64,000 nucleotides of DNA from Tretioscincus oriximinensis (GCA_022410635.1 JAJVDF010000002.1:1591486-1655485), one strand, 5' to 3'; positions 20,906 to 31,984 are shown, counted from the first letter of the stretch. The notes: generated from the sequence alone by a model not told the origin. Translations and numbers: made by a program.

Positions 20906-21190
20906 CATCTCCTGGAAGAGAGAAAAGTGAAGGCCCACCTTCAGTGTACACAGAAGCTGGCTGCAAAGTGTAAGAAGATGATTGGAGACAAAAGTACTGT
21001 GCAGTACAGATAAAGCTGGGGGACAAAGGCTAATTTGTTGCTGGCAGTTTATCACTTCTCTGACCACTGCCAGTTCCTGTACTGTCTCCTTATTTCCTGA
21101 ATTTAGATTGTCTGAACCCTATCTTCTGCCATGACCCTGATCCTGGGTCTGCTTCTGGACTACCCTGTGCTGAACCTGGATTTTGTCTAA
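20906..21190. other. Intergenic
   Basis: No feature identified. Includes 'tgccatgaccctgatcctgg', ending at the SINE tail. Confidence 0.4.
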
Positions 21191-21712
21191 CCCTTGATCA
21201 CCCTTAGTATAGAAGAAGAAGAAGAAGAAGAAGAAGAAGAAAGAAGAAGAAGAAGAAGAAGAAGAAGAAGAAGAAAGAAGAAGAAGAAGAAGAAGAAGAA
21301 GAAGAAGANNNNNNNNNNNNNNNNNNNNNNNNNNNNNNNNNNNNNNNNNNNNNNNNNNNNNNNNNNNNNNNNNNNNNNNNNNNNNNNNNNNNNNNNNNNN
21401 NNNNNNNNNNNNNAGAAGAAGAACTTGGTTCTTATATCCCGCTTTTCTCACCTTTCAAAGGGACTCAAAGCGGCTTACAAGGATATATTTTGCCCGAAGG
21501 CTCACATTCTATCTTCCCCACCAGGCTATGGTGGTTCCCATGTATCTACTTGCAGTCAGTTGCAATTTCTTGCAATTCATGCTTTCGAATAGCTGGGTTG
21601 GCTAGAGCTACAGGCTAGTGGAAGGTGCTCACCCCTCCCCACTTCCAACACAGGGCTTCGAAACCCCATCNCCCAGGCGAGANACGAATTCCTAAGCAAC
21701 TGACTATGGCTT
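21191..21712 (-). mobile_element. tRNA-derived SINE with giant (GAA)n tail
   Basis: The body 21414-21712 is nearly identical to 16900-17170 ('aagcggcttacaaggatat', 'ccaccaggctatggtggtt', 'gggcttcgaaaccccatc'). The tail on the plus strand is at least 100 bp of GAA (21209-21308), then an assembly gap, then GAA again. The gap probably lies wholly within the tail. Confidence 0.88.
21309..21413. other. Assembly gap (105 N)
   Basis: A run of 105 Ns flanked on both sides by GAA repeats. The true repeat length is unknown. Confidence 0.99.
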
Positions 21713-22929
21713 TGAGGACTATGGGAGAATGTTCTAGCTTATATTTTCTGTTCTTGTGTCATCCTTAGAAGTTTCACAATAACTGAAGAAGACTGGAACT
21801 GGCCTCCTGCTGTTATAGCTAGAGAAGGTGGTCCTTCTCACCAGAGATTTCTTAAACCTGCAGAAGGGTTAAAAATCATTTTCTCCTTTTTCATTCCTAC
21901 CTAATAATTCTTTCAGCTGTGTCCTTGCAGAGGGATTTTGCTGTAATTACGAACTCTGCCACATAACTACGGCTTCCTTTTGATTCATAATTAATCTGAG
22001 CCTTTATGCTGGAAGTAATAAAGCACAGCTCTTTAGGCTGGATTCCTTTTACTAAAATTGATTTTTCTAAATCATTTTTAGGGACCAATGGTTCTTTTGC
22101 TTTCTGTTTTGCTTGCATTGTTAGATTTTCCCTAAGGGTTGGCTGTGGTTCTGCGGTCAGACAAACTGGGAAACAGAGTTTGATCCTCAGCCTTTCCCAA
22201 GAAATAGGCAGAGCCAAACCACGTCTGTGCTACTGCTCAGGCAACTGTGGGAAACCCAATGCAGTCAGCCAGAAGTTGGTTGCAACTTGGTTGTAAAAGT
22301 TGGTTCTACAACTGCATCCCCATTGTGGAAATGCACCTGCATGGGTGTGCTCCAGAGGCCGCTCCACTGGAGGAGATGGTAGGTTACCAGCATTTATTGC
22401 ACTGAAACGGACCATTCCTGCACAATTTCCTATTGTGGGAAAGTCTGATTCAGCAAAGGAGCCCTCAAGGCAGCAAGCAGACATGCGGCACAGAGGCCTT
22501 CCATGTCAGGGGTGAGCCAAAATCACACGAGAGCGGCCACAAGCAGCCAATTGTGCACAGGTCCGTGTGGTGGCTGCTGGGTCCCACATGGGTGTGGGGC
22601 TAGCGTTCCGTTGATTAACATAATCCCTTGATCCCACTTTTTTAGGATTATTAATTTTTTTTAATTAATATTTTGGGGTTTGTTATATTAGGATTGTCAA
22701 GGATTGCCATGCCTGCCATAATATGAACATAGAAAATCTGTATGTATGAATCTTTACATGTATATATAATATCATACGTATATAATTAATAACCTAAGCC
22801 TTCGTCACATAAGTGCTTTTAAATCATCTTCAGTCCTGGAAAACTGGGCCGAAAACTGGGTATGTATGTGTCTTTTTTTTGGTTTAATCTACAGGGCTAA
22901 AGGAGGTGTAAAAATGTGCCTGTAACCAG
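21713..22929. other. Intergenic; one foldback-family fragment
   Basis: No gene recognised. Bases 22815-22855 ('cttttaaatcatcttcagtcctgg') match the hairpin arm of the family at 4473-4583. Open frames at 22006-22515 have no domain. Confidence 0.45.
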
Positions 22930-23095
22930 ATCCTATGATGATGATGATGATGATGGTTGTTGTTGTTTATTTATTTATTTATTTTTATACCCCACCCTAT
23001 ACCTGTCTCAGGGCAACCAACAATGAAAACAACAATACAAAATTGCCATTAAAAAACAGTATAAAACAGTATCTAAAAAAGGGAAGAAAAGTAAT
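22930..23095 (-). mobile_element. L2/SINE 3'-end fragment
   Basis: TTTATTTATTTATTT followed by 'ataccccaccctatacctg' and 'tctcagggcaacc' is the reverse complement of the 'ccctgagac..ggtatagggc' tail shared by L2 and its SINE. A (GAT)n run (22936-22955) adjoins the tail. Confidence 0.65.
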
Positions 23096-23379
23096 TATTT
23101 TACAGTGTCCAACCATGACTATCAAAGTTTCTGAGGTGGAAAAGAAAGAAGACAATGGATTGGCCAAAGTTTGTTCAGCAACCTATCGGGTTTGGACATC
23201 TGGCAAAAAAAAAGTAATCTTATCAAGAAGAGACACATGGCAAAAAAGGTTGTAAGGGAACTTTATAAGCTGGATAGCAGGACAGAGAAATTATTCTGAA
23301 AAGATATGGAATACTGAACCAACTTCTGAATAGCTATCACTCTACTTTTTCCATGGGAGCTCAGTTTTGATTCCCTATA

Positions 23380-23840
23380 GAAGATCCATATCACTGGCTG
23401 AAAAGTGTTTGGCAGCTAGTAAAAGTACATTCGACTCAGTGGTTCATAACATCTCAGAGGGGCCCAAATACCTAAAGAAACACTTTCTCCTATATCAACC
23501 TGCCCATGCTTTAAAATCTGCAGGGGAGGCCCTCCTAGTTGAACCACTCCTTTCAACAGCCAATGGAGTGGGAACCAGGGCAGGGCCTTCTCAGTGGTTG
23601 CCCACAGTCTATGGAATAGTCTCCCCCTCGANGTGCATCTGTCATCATCACTGTATTCTTTTAGAAGATCCTTGAAGACGCACCTCTTCCAACTGGCCTT
23701 TGGCTGAAGAAATGTTATTTCTCTTCCCACTTCTAGATACAGTTTTAAATGTTAGTTTTGTATTGTTGTTTTTATTGTTGGCTTCCCTGAGACCTTCAGC
23801 TATAAGGCGGGACATAAATATAAATAAATAATAAATACGT
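23380..23840 (+). mobile_element. L2 LINE 3' end
   Basis: In the plus direction, degraded coding for the last part of L2 ORF2 is visible, with 'ctatggaatagtctcccc' (WNSLP-like) and 'cttgaagacgcacctcttcc' (LKTHLF-like). The 3' UTR follows, ending 'ccctgagaccttcagctata..gcgggacataaatataaataaa'. The same tail closes the SINEs at 24385 and 59095. Confidence 0.82.
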
Positions 23841-24380
23841 TTTCACAAAGAGCCTCTCTTAAACCATATCTGCATGCGGAAAGGATGTTCCTAGTACACT
23901 TGTGGTTCAATATACAGACAGTGTGAAATCATCCACACTAAATTGGCAACCCATCTTTGTTCAACTGCTAAAATTCTGAATTTTGTTTTTAGACATTCAT
24001 TGCTCTAATATAATGGTCCTTTATACACCAACCATTCTTTAGAACTATGTCGGGCATTGTGACAGATCCAGGCATGGGTTCATTCTATAAATCAATCAAA
24101 CTTTTTATTTTATAAACAGAAGTCTGAAGATATAGATAATGCTAAGCCTGAAGAGACACTTTGAACCTGTCAAATCACCAAGGCTTTCCTTGGTACCTTT
24201 CAGAGGACTGGAGTTCATTAAAACAAACCTGCCAAGTCAAAGATTTATTTTGCTATACTAGTGTCTACAGCTCAAGGTTGGAGCTCTACAATGATGAGGT
24301 TCTCTGAGCTTATTTATTTATTTAGCTGATGTTTCATTTCCATCAGACCTACTAGGCTCAGCGTATAGGTCTGTGAAACC
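23841..24380. other. Intergenic, nothing recognised
   Basis: No gene or clear repeat. Confidence 0.45.
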
Positions 24381-24384
24381 TTCA

Positions 24385-24632
24385 GACCCTGCCAGTTTGG
24401 TGTAATGGTTACAGTGTTGGACTCGTACCTGGTAGCCTCCCGGTTNGATTCCTCACTCTTCCACGAAAGCCAGCTGGGTGACCTTGGGCCAGTCACAGTT
24501 CTTTGAACTCTCTCAGGCCCACCTACTCCACAGGGTGTCTGTTGTGAAGAAAGCAACAAAAGCTATGTGCCACCCTGAGACCTTCAGGTATAGGGCGGGA
24601 TACAAGTACAAATAAATAAATAAATAAATATG
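24385..24632 (+). mobile_element. tRNA-type SINE with L2 tail
   Basis: The head 'agtttggtgtaatggttaca' (A-box-like) is followed by a B-box-like 'ggttngattcc'. The conserved 'gggtgaccttgggccagtca' comes next, and the 3' end 'ccctgagaccttcaggtata' matches L2 before (AAAT)n. SINEs of this design are copied by the L2 machinery, which recognises the shared tail. Confidence 0.88.
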
Positions 24633-25429
24633 AAAATAATTTTAAGTTTTTTAAAAAGGCTCACAGACTTTGAGGCCATGCCAGCACAACATGGGATATT
24701 CTGGATCAAATGTCAGAGCAGATGGTGCTGATCAATCAGTCCATGCCACATCCCCACATCTCTGAGGTCCGAGAGTATGTGTTCCAGGCAACAATACAAC
24801 NCTGCAAAAATCCTCTCTGGTAATGCTAGATCCACACTACCAGCATAAATGCAGACATGTTGCTCACTCCCCAACTGTTAAGGGTGAGTATTGCAGGCAT
24901 ACTGAGGTAATTGTTAAAGGGCCTTTTATGGCCCCAGGCATCCAGTTGAAATTTTATTTCTTTGATTTAGATCAGCTTCAATTAGGTATATACTTTTAAT
25001 CCTTCTTCAGAACTGAAACTGGATTAAAAAGACGTGGGCTTTGCCATTGCAAGTGATCATTAGACACTAACATAAACATATTCACACCAAATCAACATTA
25101 AAAAGTTATAAATTAAAAGGAAACTGTGTTTGATCCTGCACAGCCCACAGAAAGTATTCCTAAATCAGTAGGCAAAATCCCAGTGCATGCAGGGGAGAAC
25201 CTGTCATGTTACCATTTGTGGATGACTCCAATTACTGTAAAAAGAATCAATTCTGAACAGGCTTTTATTGCTGTCCAAAATTTCAATGCAGTTGGTTTTC
25301 AAGAGCTCCTTGTGTGATTGATTATACATGTTTTTATCTTTCATGTGCTTTCTGACACGTTTCTGTTTGGAACTGTTGATGGCTTTCACAGTATAGATTT
25401 TAAGAGGGGCCACTTAAGACAGATGATGC
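24633..25429. other. Intergenic; one foldback-family fragment
   Basis: Bases 24985-25035 ('cttttaatccttcttcagaactgaaactggattaaaaag') are a short hairpin copy of the 4473-4583 family. Otherwise unassigned. Confidence 0.45.
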
Positions 25430-25592
25430 AAAGCAAACTGGGGGTGTCATGAATTGCAAGAAATTGCAACTGACTGCAAGTAGATACATGGGAACCACGA
25501 CAGACTGGTGGGGAAGACAGAATGTCAGCCTTCGGGAAAAAATACCCTTTGAGTCCCTTTGAAAGGTGAGAAAACCGGGGTATAAGAACCCA
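25430..25592 (+). mobile_element. tRNA-derived SINE body, 5'-truncated
   Basis: 'aattgcaagaaattgcaact', 'ggtggggaagacagaatgt' and 'gagtccctttgaaaggtgag' match the SINE copies at 30845 and 60525. The body leads straight into the long pyrimidine tract. Confidence 0.88.
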
Positions 25593-25962
25593 GTTCTTTT
25601 TCTCCTTCTCCTTCTCCTTCGTCTTCTCCTTCTTCTTCTCCTCCTTCTCCTTCTTCTCCTTCTCCTCCTTCTTCTTCTTCTCCTCCTTCTCCTTCTTCTT
25701 CTCCTCCTTCTCCTTCTCCTCCTTCTCCTCCTCCTCCTTCTCCTCCTTCTCCTTCTCCTCCTCCTTCTCCTTCTCCTCCTCCTTCTCCTTCTCCTCCTCC
25801 TTCTTCTCCTCCTCGTCCTTCTTCTCCTCCTTCTTCTCCTCCTCCTCCTCCTTCTCCTCCTCCTTGTCCTCCTCCTCCTTGTCCTCCTCCTCGTCCTCAA
25901 CCTCGTCTTCGTCCTTCTCCTCGTCCTTCTCCTCATCCTTCTCCTCGTCCTTCTCCTTCTTA
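25593..25962 (+). repeat. (CTTCTC)n/(CTC)n expanded SINE tail
   Basis: About 370 bp of almost pure pyrimidine directly continues the SINE 3' end. Rare G interruptions (GTCTTC, CTCGTC) increase toward the distal side. The open frames it generates (poly-Glu, poly-Arg, poly-Leu in different registers) are artefacts of the repeat. Confidence 0.95.
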
Positions 25963-26061
25963 AAAATTGCAATGGTTTTAAAATCCAGCATAACCTAATT
26001 GCGTACCTCATCCTTTCACAAACAAACCATTGGAAAACCTTTCAATCCCCGTGGAACATAC

Positions 26062-26290
26062 AAGACGATTAATCAGGAAGTAAATACTAAGCATGCTGAG
26101 TATANGATTCTGCATTGTCTTGTGCTAGCATCTTCTCCCAGTATCCTGGCAATCCCGTTGATCTGTACACGCAGGAAGGTTTCTTTCCTCCGTGGCTGCA
26201 GGCACGGCCATTTTGAAAAACATCAGCACAAGAATATTGTGGGGCAAAGGACCTTTTTTCAGGGTGCCTTGTGAAAACTATGTTGACACA
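26062..26290 (+). repeat. Unclassified interspersed repeat
   Basis: Shares several blocks with the inverted copy at 20690-20905, and its start with 1930-1960. It begins near 'aatcaggaagtaaatactaa' and contains 'ggctgcaggcacggccattt'. Confidence 0.7.
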
Positions 26291-27639
26291 TGGAGCGGAT
26301 GTGTTACTATTAACCTCATGTGCCTTGTTTAATGTAATTATGGGAATTTTCATTAGGGGAGGGGGGGGTTCGTTTTAGAAAGTGATGTAGGTCTTTTGTA
26401 CCCTGTGTCTTATTCTGATTTATATCCTGAACTAGGGAGCTGTACTTCAAAGAATTAGCCAAATTAGCCTGGTTCCAGAAAATCTAGCAAAGAGGATCTT
26501 ATAGCACTTTAGAGACAAACAAAGGAAAGACAGGCAGTGTGAACTTTCATAGCTTCGTCGTTTAATTCTTCAGATGCTTGGGAACAACTGCCTAGGGAGG
26601 GAAATATTGTACATAGCAAACTGGGTGCTGGAAATAATAATAGAATTGCAAATCCGGGTGTGGATGATTAACCAAATCTCACATACTGGTGCAAACTATG
26701 GCAGGCCCCAGGCAGAATCTGCCACAATCTGCCTCACAGGTGGCCACCTCTAATCTAGGATGTAATCTAGAATAAGGGAATTGAAATCATGCACCATTTC
26801 CATAATTATGCATTTTTTTCTGTTTGTTTACAGAATCTCAGGACTTGCACAGGTCCCCAAAATTTATTTTGCAAGCAGTGGTATCTTTGTCTAGCTATTA
26901 CATGTTGCAAAGTAATCATTTTGTTTTGGAGACTCATATCATTAGAAGCCGCAACAGCCTGCATAGTGGAGGCTACAAAAGAGAAAACAAATGGCAGAGA
27001 AGGACAGAGGATCAAGGGAAATCTTGCAAGAGATACACTGCATAATAAGCATCTTCAGACTTTCGCTTTTTCATCCTCTTTCCAAGCCAAGAAAAGTAGA
27101 ACGCAAGAAGAAAACACACAGATAACGAAAACAGTCGCTTCTGCACGGAATGAAAGTAAGAGGCTTAGCTGATAAAATAATAGCCTGGGCTTATACAGCA
27201 CGGTTGCTTGAGGAAAACATATTCCCCACCCTAGCACATAGCCCTACTTCCTTAATGTTTCCTATGAAGACTGATTTTGGATTTGTTAAAAACCANTAAG
27301 GTTGCCTTTAGAGGCTGTTCTGCATTTCAGAGTTATTTCTGAGGACGAGAAGGGCGAGATGAAGTCATTATTTTACAATATATGCCATCGTGGTTCAGAT
27401 TACTGTCAAGCTCAGCTAAAGGATACCTGCTGAAGATGCCTCAAGTATGGGATAGCTGAAACATTTTGGCTGGGGCTCCGATATAGTGTAATACAGTGTC
27501 ATCAGATTGCCAAGAATGGTCCATATATAACCTGAGTCCTACACATCTGACTGATGCCCAGCACAGAATATCATGCAGACCACCATCTTGTAGACTGTAA
27601 ACTCAAACATTTGGTGAAAGAGAGACTTTTGAAATACCA
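26291..27639. other. Intergenic; old Penelope tail
   Basis: Bases 26470-26600 resemble the diverged Penelope tail at 32660-32790: 'gcactttagagacaaac', 'cttcagatgcttgggaacaa', 'atagcaaactgggtgc'. The rest, including frames at 26789-27172, has no recognised domain. Confidence 0.5.
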
Positions 27640-27803
27640 TTTGCAGGGAATCACGAACAGGAGCAGCATATTTTGCTTACCTCTGTTCGGACTGCCCAGG
27701 TGCATCTGGTGGGCCTTTGTGTGACACAGAATGCTGGACTCGATGGGCTGTGGCCTGATCCAGTATGGCTCTTCTTATGTTCTTATGTTCTTATGTTCTT
27801 TCC
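27640..27803 (+). mobile_element. CR1-like LINE 3'-terminal fragment
   Basis: Near-identical to the block inserted in the Gypsy element at 10302-10433. It includes 'gaaataccatttgcagggaa' upstream and ends in three or more TTATGTTC repeats (27775-27800). Confidence 0.9.
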
Positions 27804-27986
27804 ATGTAAGAAATTCCAGGTTGGCAAACAGCATTCTCTTACACTAAAAGTCAGCTTCCAGGAGGACCTCCAGTCAAGACTTGCAGGTCCCAGCTACCTC
27901 ATAGACCCCTCCCAGAAGCACCATGGAGGCAGCTTAAAAACCTGCAGAAATTCTGGGGGTTTGGTGAAAACAACTATCCAGGAAGA

Positions 27987-28157
27987 CAATTTCAGAGAAA
28001 TAGCCGTGTTAGCAGAAAGTCCAGCAAAGGAGCTAGCAGCACTTTGAGACTAACTTGAGAAAAGTGGTTGGNATAAGCTTTTGTAGACAGTCTACGAAAG
28101 CTTATGCCAACCACTTTTCTCAAGTTAATCTCAAAGTGCTGCTAGCTCCTTTGCTGG
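27987..28157. mobile_element. Minimal Penelope hairpin with 14-bp target duplication
   Basis: The insert is two copies of the Penelope tail in inverted orientation with almost no spacer. 'gctagcagcactttgagact' (about 28037) is mirrored by 'agtgctgctagctcctttgc' (about 28135), and the centre is the short palindrome GTAGACAGTCTAC. It is flanked by ACTATCCAGGAAGA at 27973-27986 and again at 28158-28171. A TSD of this length fits Penelope-like elements. No coding sequence remains. Confidence 0.88.
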
Positions 28158-28171
28158 ACTATCCAGGAAGA

Positions 28172-29244
28172 GCTAGCAAAGAAGAGATCTAATAGTTTGG
28201 CCAGATAAACAGGAGCCAGAAAGCACTGGAAAATACCCTGATGATGAGAAACATTGAAAGCAAAAAGAGAAAGGGATTAGACAGATAGGTAGTGTCAGAA
28301 GGGAACAAACTTGAGTAGACTCTAGGAGGCAGTGAAGAACAGAGGCTATGGCCCAAGAGGTTATAGAGAGTCTGATATAACTGAATAACCAACAGCAACA
28401 ATATCTGATGACACATCATTTTCAGTGGTTGCTTGTTTAAATCAGAAAAACAAGAGTCTTGAAAGCAAAGATGGCTCACTTGTGGAGTAATCTACAAGCA
28501 TAATATTGCACGAAAGATTGACTTTCCATATTTCATANTACACAAAGTATAGGAGAAGCCTATAGTTCATTGTTTTGGTATGAGTAATTGTACATAGTAT
28601 CTTGAGATCTGATGAGGTTGCTGTTGTTGATTACAGCTACTATGGGCATTTCTATGAAGTTTTCTGGACAGATATACAGAAGTGGGTCTACCATTGTCAA
28701 CTTCTGGGGAGGAGCTGTGATTCGAACCAGCGACCCTCTTCTTTCCACTCAGTTCCATCTCCCCAAGTGGCAATGCAGCAGCTACAAGATCAACAAGAAG
28801 CTGGGAAATAATTTCCAAAGTTCTTTCTCTCTTCTGTTTAACGAGTAGGCTGCTGATGGTGGCATGCAGATGGGATGGTCGTGGGAACTTGGCGGTTCTG
28901 CTCTTACCCAGCACACTGAATTCAACATGAGAGGAAAGGATAATATTCATGTAAGCTTCATTCACAATTCACAGTTGCCCAGTATTTTATCTCTAGTTAT
29001 AATAACGATTCCAGATGAACTATGAAAGAAGAAAGTTGCAATCAATGGTATGATCATACAAACTGTAAGAAAATTAATTAAGTCCTCAAGTACTATTTAC
29101 TACAGCAACTGTCAAAGAATACAGAGGTTGGTGATCTTGAAGAAATTCAGCAAAAGGATTTGTTCTCAGTGACACATGGAAGGACTAAAAACAATGGGAT
29201 GAACCTCCAAGGAAGTGTATACCGATTAGATTTCAGGGGAGAGG
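28172..29244. other. Intergenic; possible tRNA-like SINE scrap
   Basis: No gene recognised. On the minus strand around 28720-28735 'gctggttcgaatcacag' is a good B-box match, but no A box or SINE body was identified around it. Confidence 0.35.
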
Positions 29245-29432
29245 AAATGTTTTGGCAGTAAGGGTGGGCATCCAGTAAAACAGATTTCCACGGGAGGCAG
29301 TGAGTTCTTCTTCAATCAAAGTTTTCAAACAGAGGGCNGATAGTCATCTGAGATGGTTTAGTGAATTCTGCATTGAACGGTGGGTTGGACCAAATGACCC
29401 TGGAGATGCCTTCTTGTCTATGATTCTATTTC
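29245..29432 (+). mobile_element. CR1 LINE 3' end
   Basis: 'gatggtttagtgaattctgc', 'gggttggaccaaatgaccct' and 'ctatgattctat' identify the ATTCTATG-type CR1 3' end seen at 5825-6045. Confidence 0.85.
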
Positions 29433-29814
29433 TCCAAAGTTGTTTATATTATGAAGCTATCTCATGCAAACTCACGCCAAGGAACACTGCAATTATCTTG
29501 ATTTTGCACGACTACTAGGCGTTACCATTTCTGGAATATTCTTCCTGCTGAAAACATAGTAGCACAATTAAAACAAATGCAAGTACAAAATGCTTGTGTC
29601 ACTTTCTACACCATCTGCAGATTCCCCCTTGAAGNGGTATCTGAAATATTGGTCTCGTTTTACCTATGTCTCATCTTCTCAGATTTGGGTTTTATTTGGT
29701 CTGTAACTCCAAAAATGACCAACACAGAATAACTTTTAATTTACTTGAGGATAATATGAGGGCTCTTTCAGTAGTTTAATAGCCAATGTTACTGAAATCT
29801 TAATTCTACCATTC
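29433..29814. other. Intergenic, nothing recognised
   Basis: No feature identified. Confidence 0.4.
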
Positions 29815-30030
29815 TTGTCCAGCAAAGGAGCTAGCAGCACTTTGAGACTAACTTGAGAAAAGTGGTTGGCATAAGCTTTCGTAGACAGGTCTACTTCTTC
29901 AGATGCTGAGGGACTAATGTCAGGGTCAGGTATTTATAGGGAAATGTGTATGGGAGAAGACAAAGCATATGCAACTGTAGGGAGGTGTTGAATTACACGT
30001 AAATAGCAGGAACTAATCATAAAAGAATTA
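29815..30030 (-). mobile_element. Penelope-like tail fragment
   Basis: The first ~150 bases are almost identical to 36585-36740 ('gctagcagcactttgagact', 'ctacttcttcagatgctgag', 'gggtcaggtatttataggga'). Similarity decays after about 30015. The high identity points to a recent copy. Confidence 0.88.
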
Positions 30031-30524
30031 TTTTTTTCCTTGATTTCTTGATGGTAGAAATCAAGAGATTCAAAATGAACCTTTCATTTTAATTTATGAC
30101 AGACACAACAAATATGATTATTGGCTAGTGGGGCTTTGCCCATGTTCATCCCTGAAGCTGTGCAGTGGGCATTTTCATTAGCATAAATTGCAGAAGCAAA
30201 CGCAAAAGAATATTGCTATTTGGGGGGAATTGTTGGTATAATTTCAGGTTTAAAGCTCGATCTGGACACAATCTTACTAACCACTTGAGGTTTTCGTGAC
30301 AGCAATACAGAAGTGATTTGCTATTATATTCCTCTTTGGAGATGCTAGAAAATGAATTAGCATACTTTTGCATGCAAAATGTGTGCCCACCCACTAAGCC
30401 AGCCCAGCTTTCTGTAGAACAAAAGAGAAGTTTAATAATTTATATTGTAGATGGGAGGTTTTTTTCCTACTATTGCTCTTGCTACAAACTCAAAATCCTT
30501 TCCTGATCCACCACAAATTTCATG
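30031..30524. other. Intergenic, nothing recognised
   Basis: No gene or clear repeat. Confidence 0.4.
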
Positions 30525-30728
30525 GAAGCCAAAGGTATAAATAGTTACTCTAATCATGGATCTCTTGATATGGACTCCAAGATGGAGCAACAACAGTATT
30601 CCAAAAATACCATTTGCAGGGAGTCAAGACCAGGTGAAGGCTTTACCTTCTACTCCTTCAGAATGCAATTGGTGGACCACTGTGTGAGACAGAGCGCTGG
30701 GCTCCTCTTATATCCTTATGTTCTTAAA
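30525..30728 (+). mobile_element. CR1-like LINE 3' end
   Basis: 'gatggagcaacaacagtatt', 'aataccatttgcagggagtc', 'ggtggaccactgtgtgagac' and the closing CTTATGTTCTT follow the same order as 18790-18990. Confidence 0.88.
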
Positions 30729-30774
30729 TTAGCTATCTAATAGTAGATCCCAATGTCCACTCTCTCCATCTTAG

Positions 30775-31018
30775 AGGCCCCAGGAACCACAAAGAGGGAC
30801 CCAAAATGGAGTGAAGGCTGAGCACCTTCCACTACCTATTTGAAAGAATAATTGCAAGAAATTGCAACTGATTGCATGTAGATACATGGGAACCACCACA
30901 GCCTGGTGGGGAAGATAGAATGTCTGCCTTTGTGCAAAAATACCCTTGTAAGCCACTTTGAGTCCCTTTGAAAGGTGAGAAAAGCAGGGTATAGAAACCC
31001 TCCTCCTCCTCCTCCNTA
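30775..31018 (+). mobile_element. tRNA-derived SINE, partial
   Basis: 'ggctgagcaccttccactac', 'aattgcaagaaattgcaact', 'cctggtggggaagatagaat' and 'aaaggtgagaaaagcagggt' match other copies. The tail is a short (CCT)n. Confidence 0.85.
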
Positions 31019-31094
31019 TCTCCTTGTGGTCCCCCATCCACATAATAAACCTCCCTCTCTACGTGGCTCCTTTTCCTTTCATGGCTCTAGAGTT

Positions 31095-31490
31095 ATGGGC
31101 AGAAACAAGTGGCTCAGTGGCTAAGGAGACGGTCTTTCACCTGAGAGATGAGGTTTGGAGGCCCTGTGTTGGACGTGGGGAGGGCTGAGCACCTTCTATT
31201 AGCCTGCAGCTCTAGCCAACCCGGCTATTCAAAAGAGATGCAAATTTGTAATCTGCGTTTCAATTAGATAAATGAGTACCGTCATTAACCTGGTGCGGAC
31301 GATAGAATAAGATGTAAGGCTTCGGGTGAAAATTAACCCTGCAAAGCCAGTCTAGAAAAGAACGGGATATAAAAACTCAATTCTTCTCCTTCTCCTTCTC
31401 CTTCTCCTTCTCCTTCTCCTTCTCCTTCTCCTTCTCCTTCTCCTTCTCCTTCTCCTCCTTCTCCTTCTCCTTCTCCTCTGGTTTCCACGC
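31095..31490 (+). mobile_element. tRNA-derived SINE, full length with (TTCTCC)n tail
   Basis: The head 'agtggctcagtggctaagga' fits a pol III A box, and 'gatgaggtttggaggccctg' is a mutated B box. The body runs through 'ccaacccggctattcaaaag' and 'taccgtcattaacctggtgc'. The tail is about 100 bp of TTCTCC (31381-31478). This is the clearest example of the whole design: tRNA-like head, family body, pyrimidine tail. Confidence 0.88.
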
Positions 31491-31984
31491 ACTTCTCTAA
31501 TCCTATCTTAAAGCTAGTCAGACTTCTAGCTACTACCACCAAGGGCAGTTCATAGCTTTACATGGGTGATCACAGGCATGGAACAGCATTTTTACAACCT
31601 GGAAGTTTAAGATGTAAAAGGTAGCACAAGAATGGGTCCAAGCCAGCCAGGAAAGTCATAAACTCAATTTAGGAGCAGTAAATCAGCTGATAATGTGCTC
31701 ATTATTTTTACAACGCAAGACACCCTTTAGTAAATCAAACCAAAGTATGCAGTGGGATCAAATTACAGATGGATCATGCAAGTTCAACCAGTCCACACCG
31801 AGAAATATTGGATAATTCACATTTCCTGTGATTCCAGGTATCCATAATGATCAAGTATGCAGGCTTCTAATGGTATGGTTTTGTGGGTCAGTGAAGCCAC
31901 ATGCTTTCTCACCCATAAAAAATTCAGAATAAGATTGGCTGGGCCAGGGGAATAGTAAAATTACATTTATCCATGAAGATAGCT
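31491..31984. other. Intergenic, nothing recognised
   Basis: The first ~70 bases ('ccaagggcagttcatagctt') may be LINE-derived. No gene seen. Confidence 0.4.

Noticed and set aside
25386..26072. Long open frames on both strands (poly-Glu/Lys, poly-Arg, poly-Leu, up to 203 codons)
   Set aside because: Produced by the pyrimidine repeat of a SINE tail; all registers are open and no domain or splice context exists.
26789..27172. 127-codon plus-strand ORF with a Lys/Glu-rich middle
   Set aside because: No domain, low-complexity composition, and overlapping frames on both strands are equally open.
28715..28735. Possible tRNA gene (B-box match)
   Set aside because: No A box, cloverleaf or terminator fits; at best a SINE scrap.
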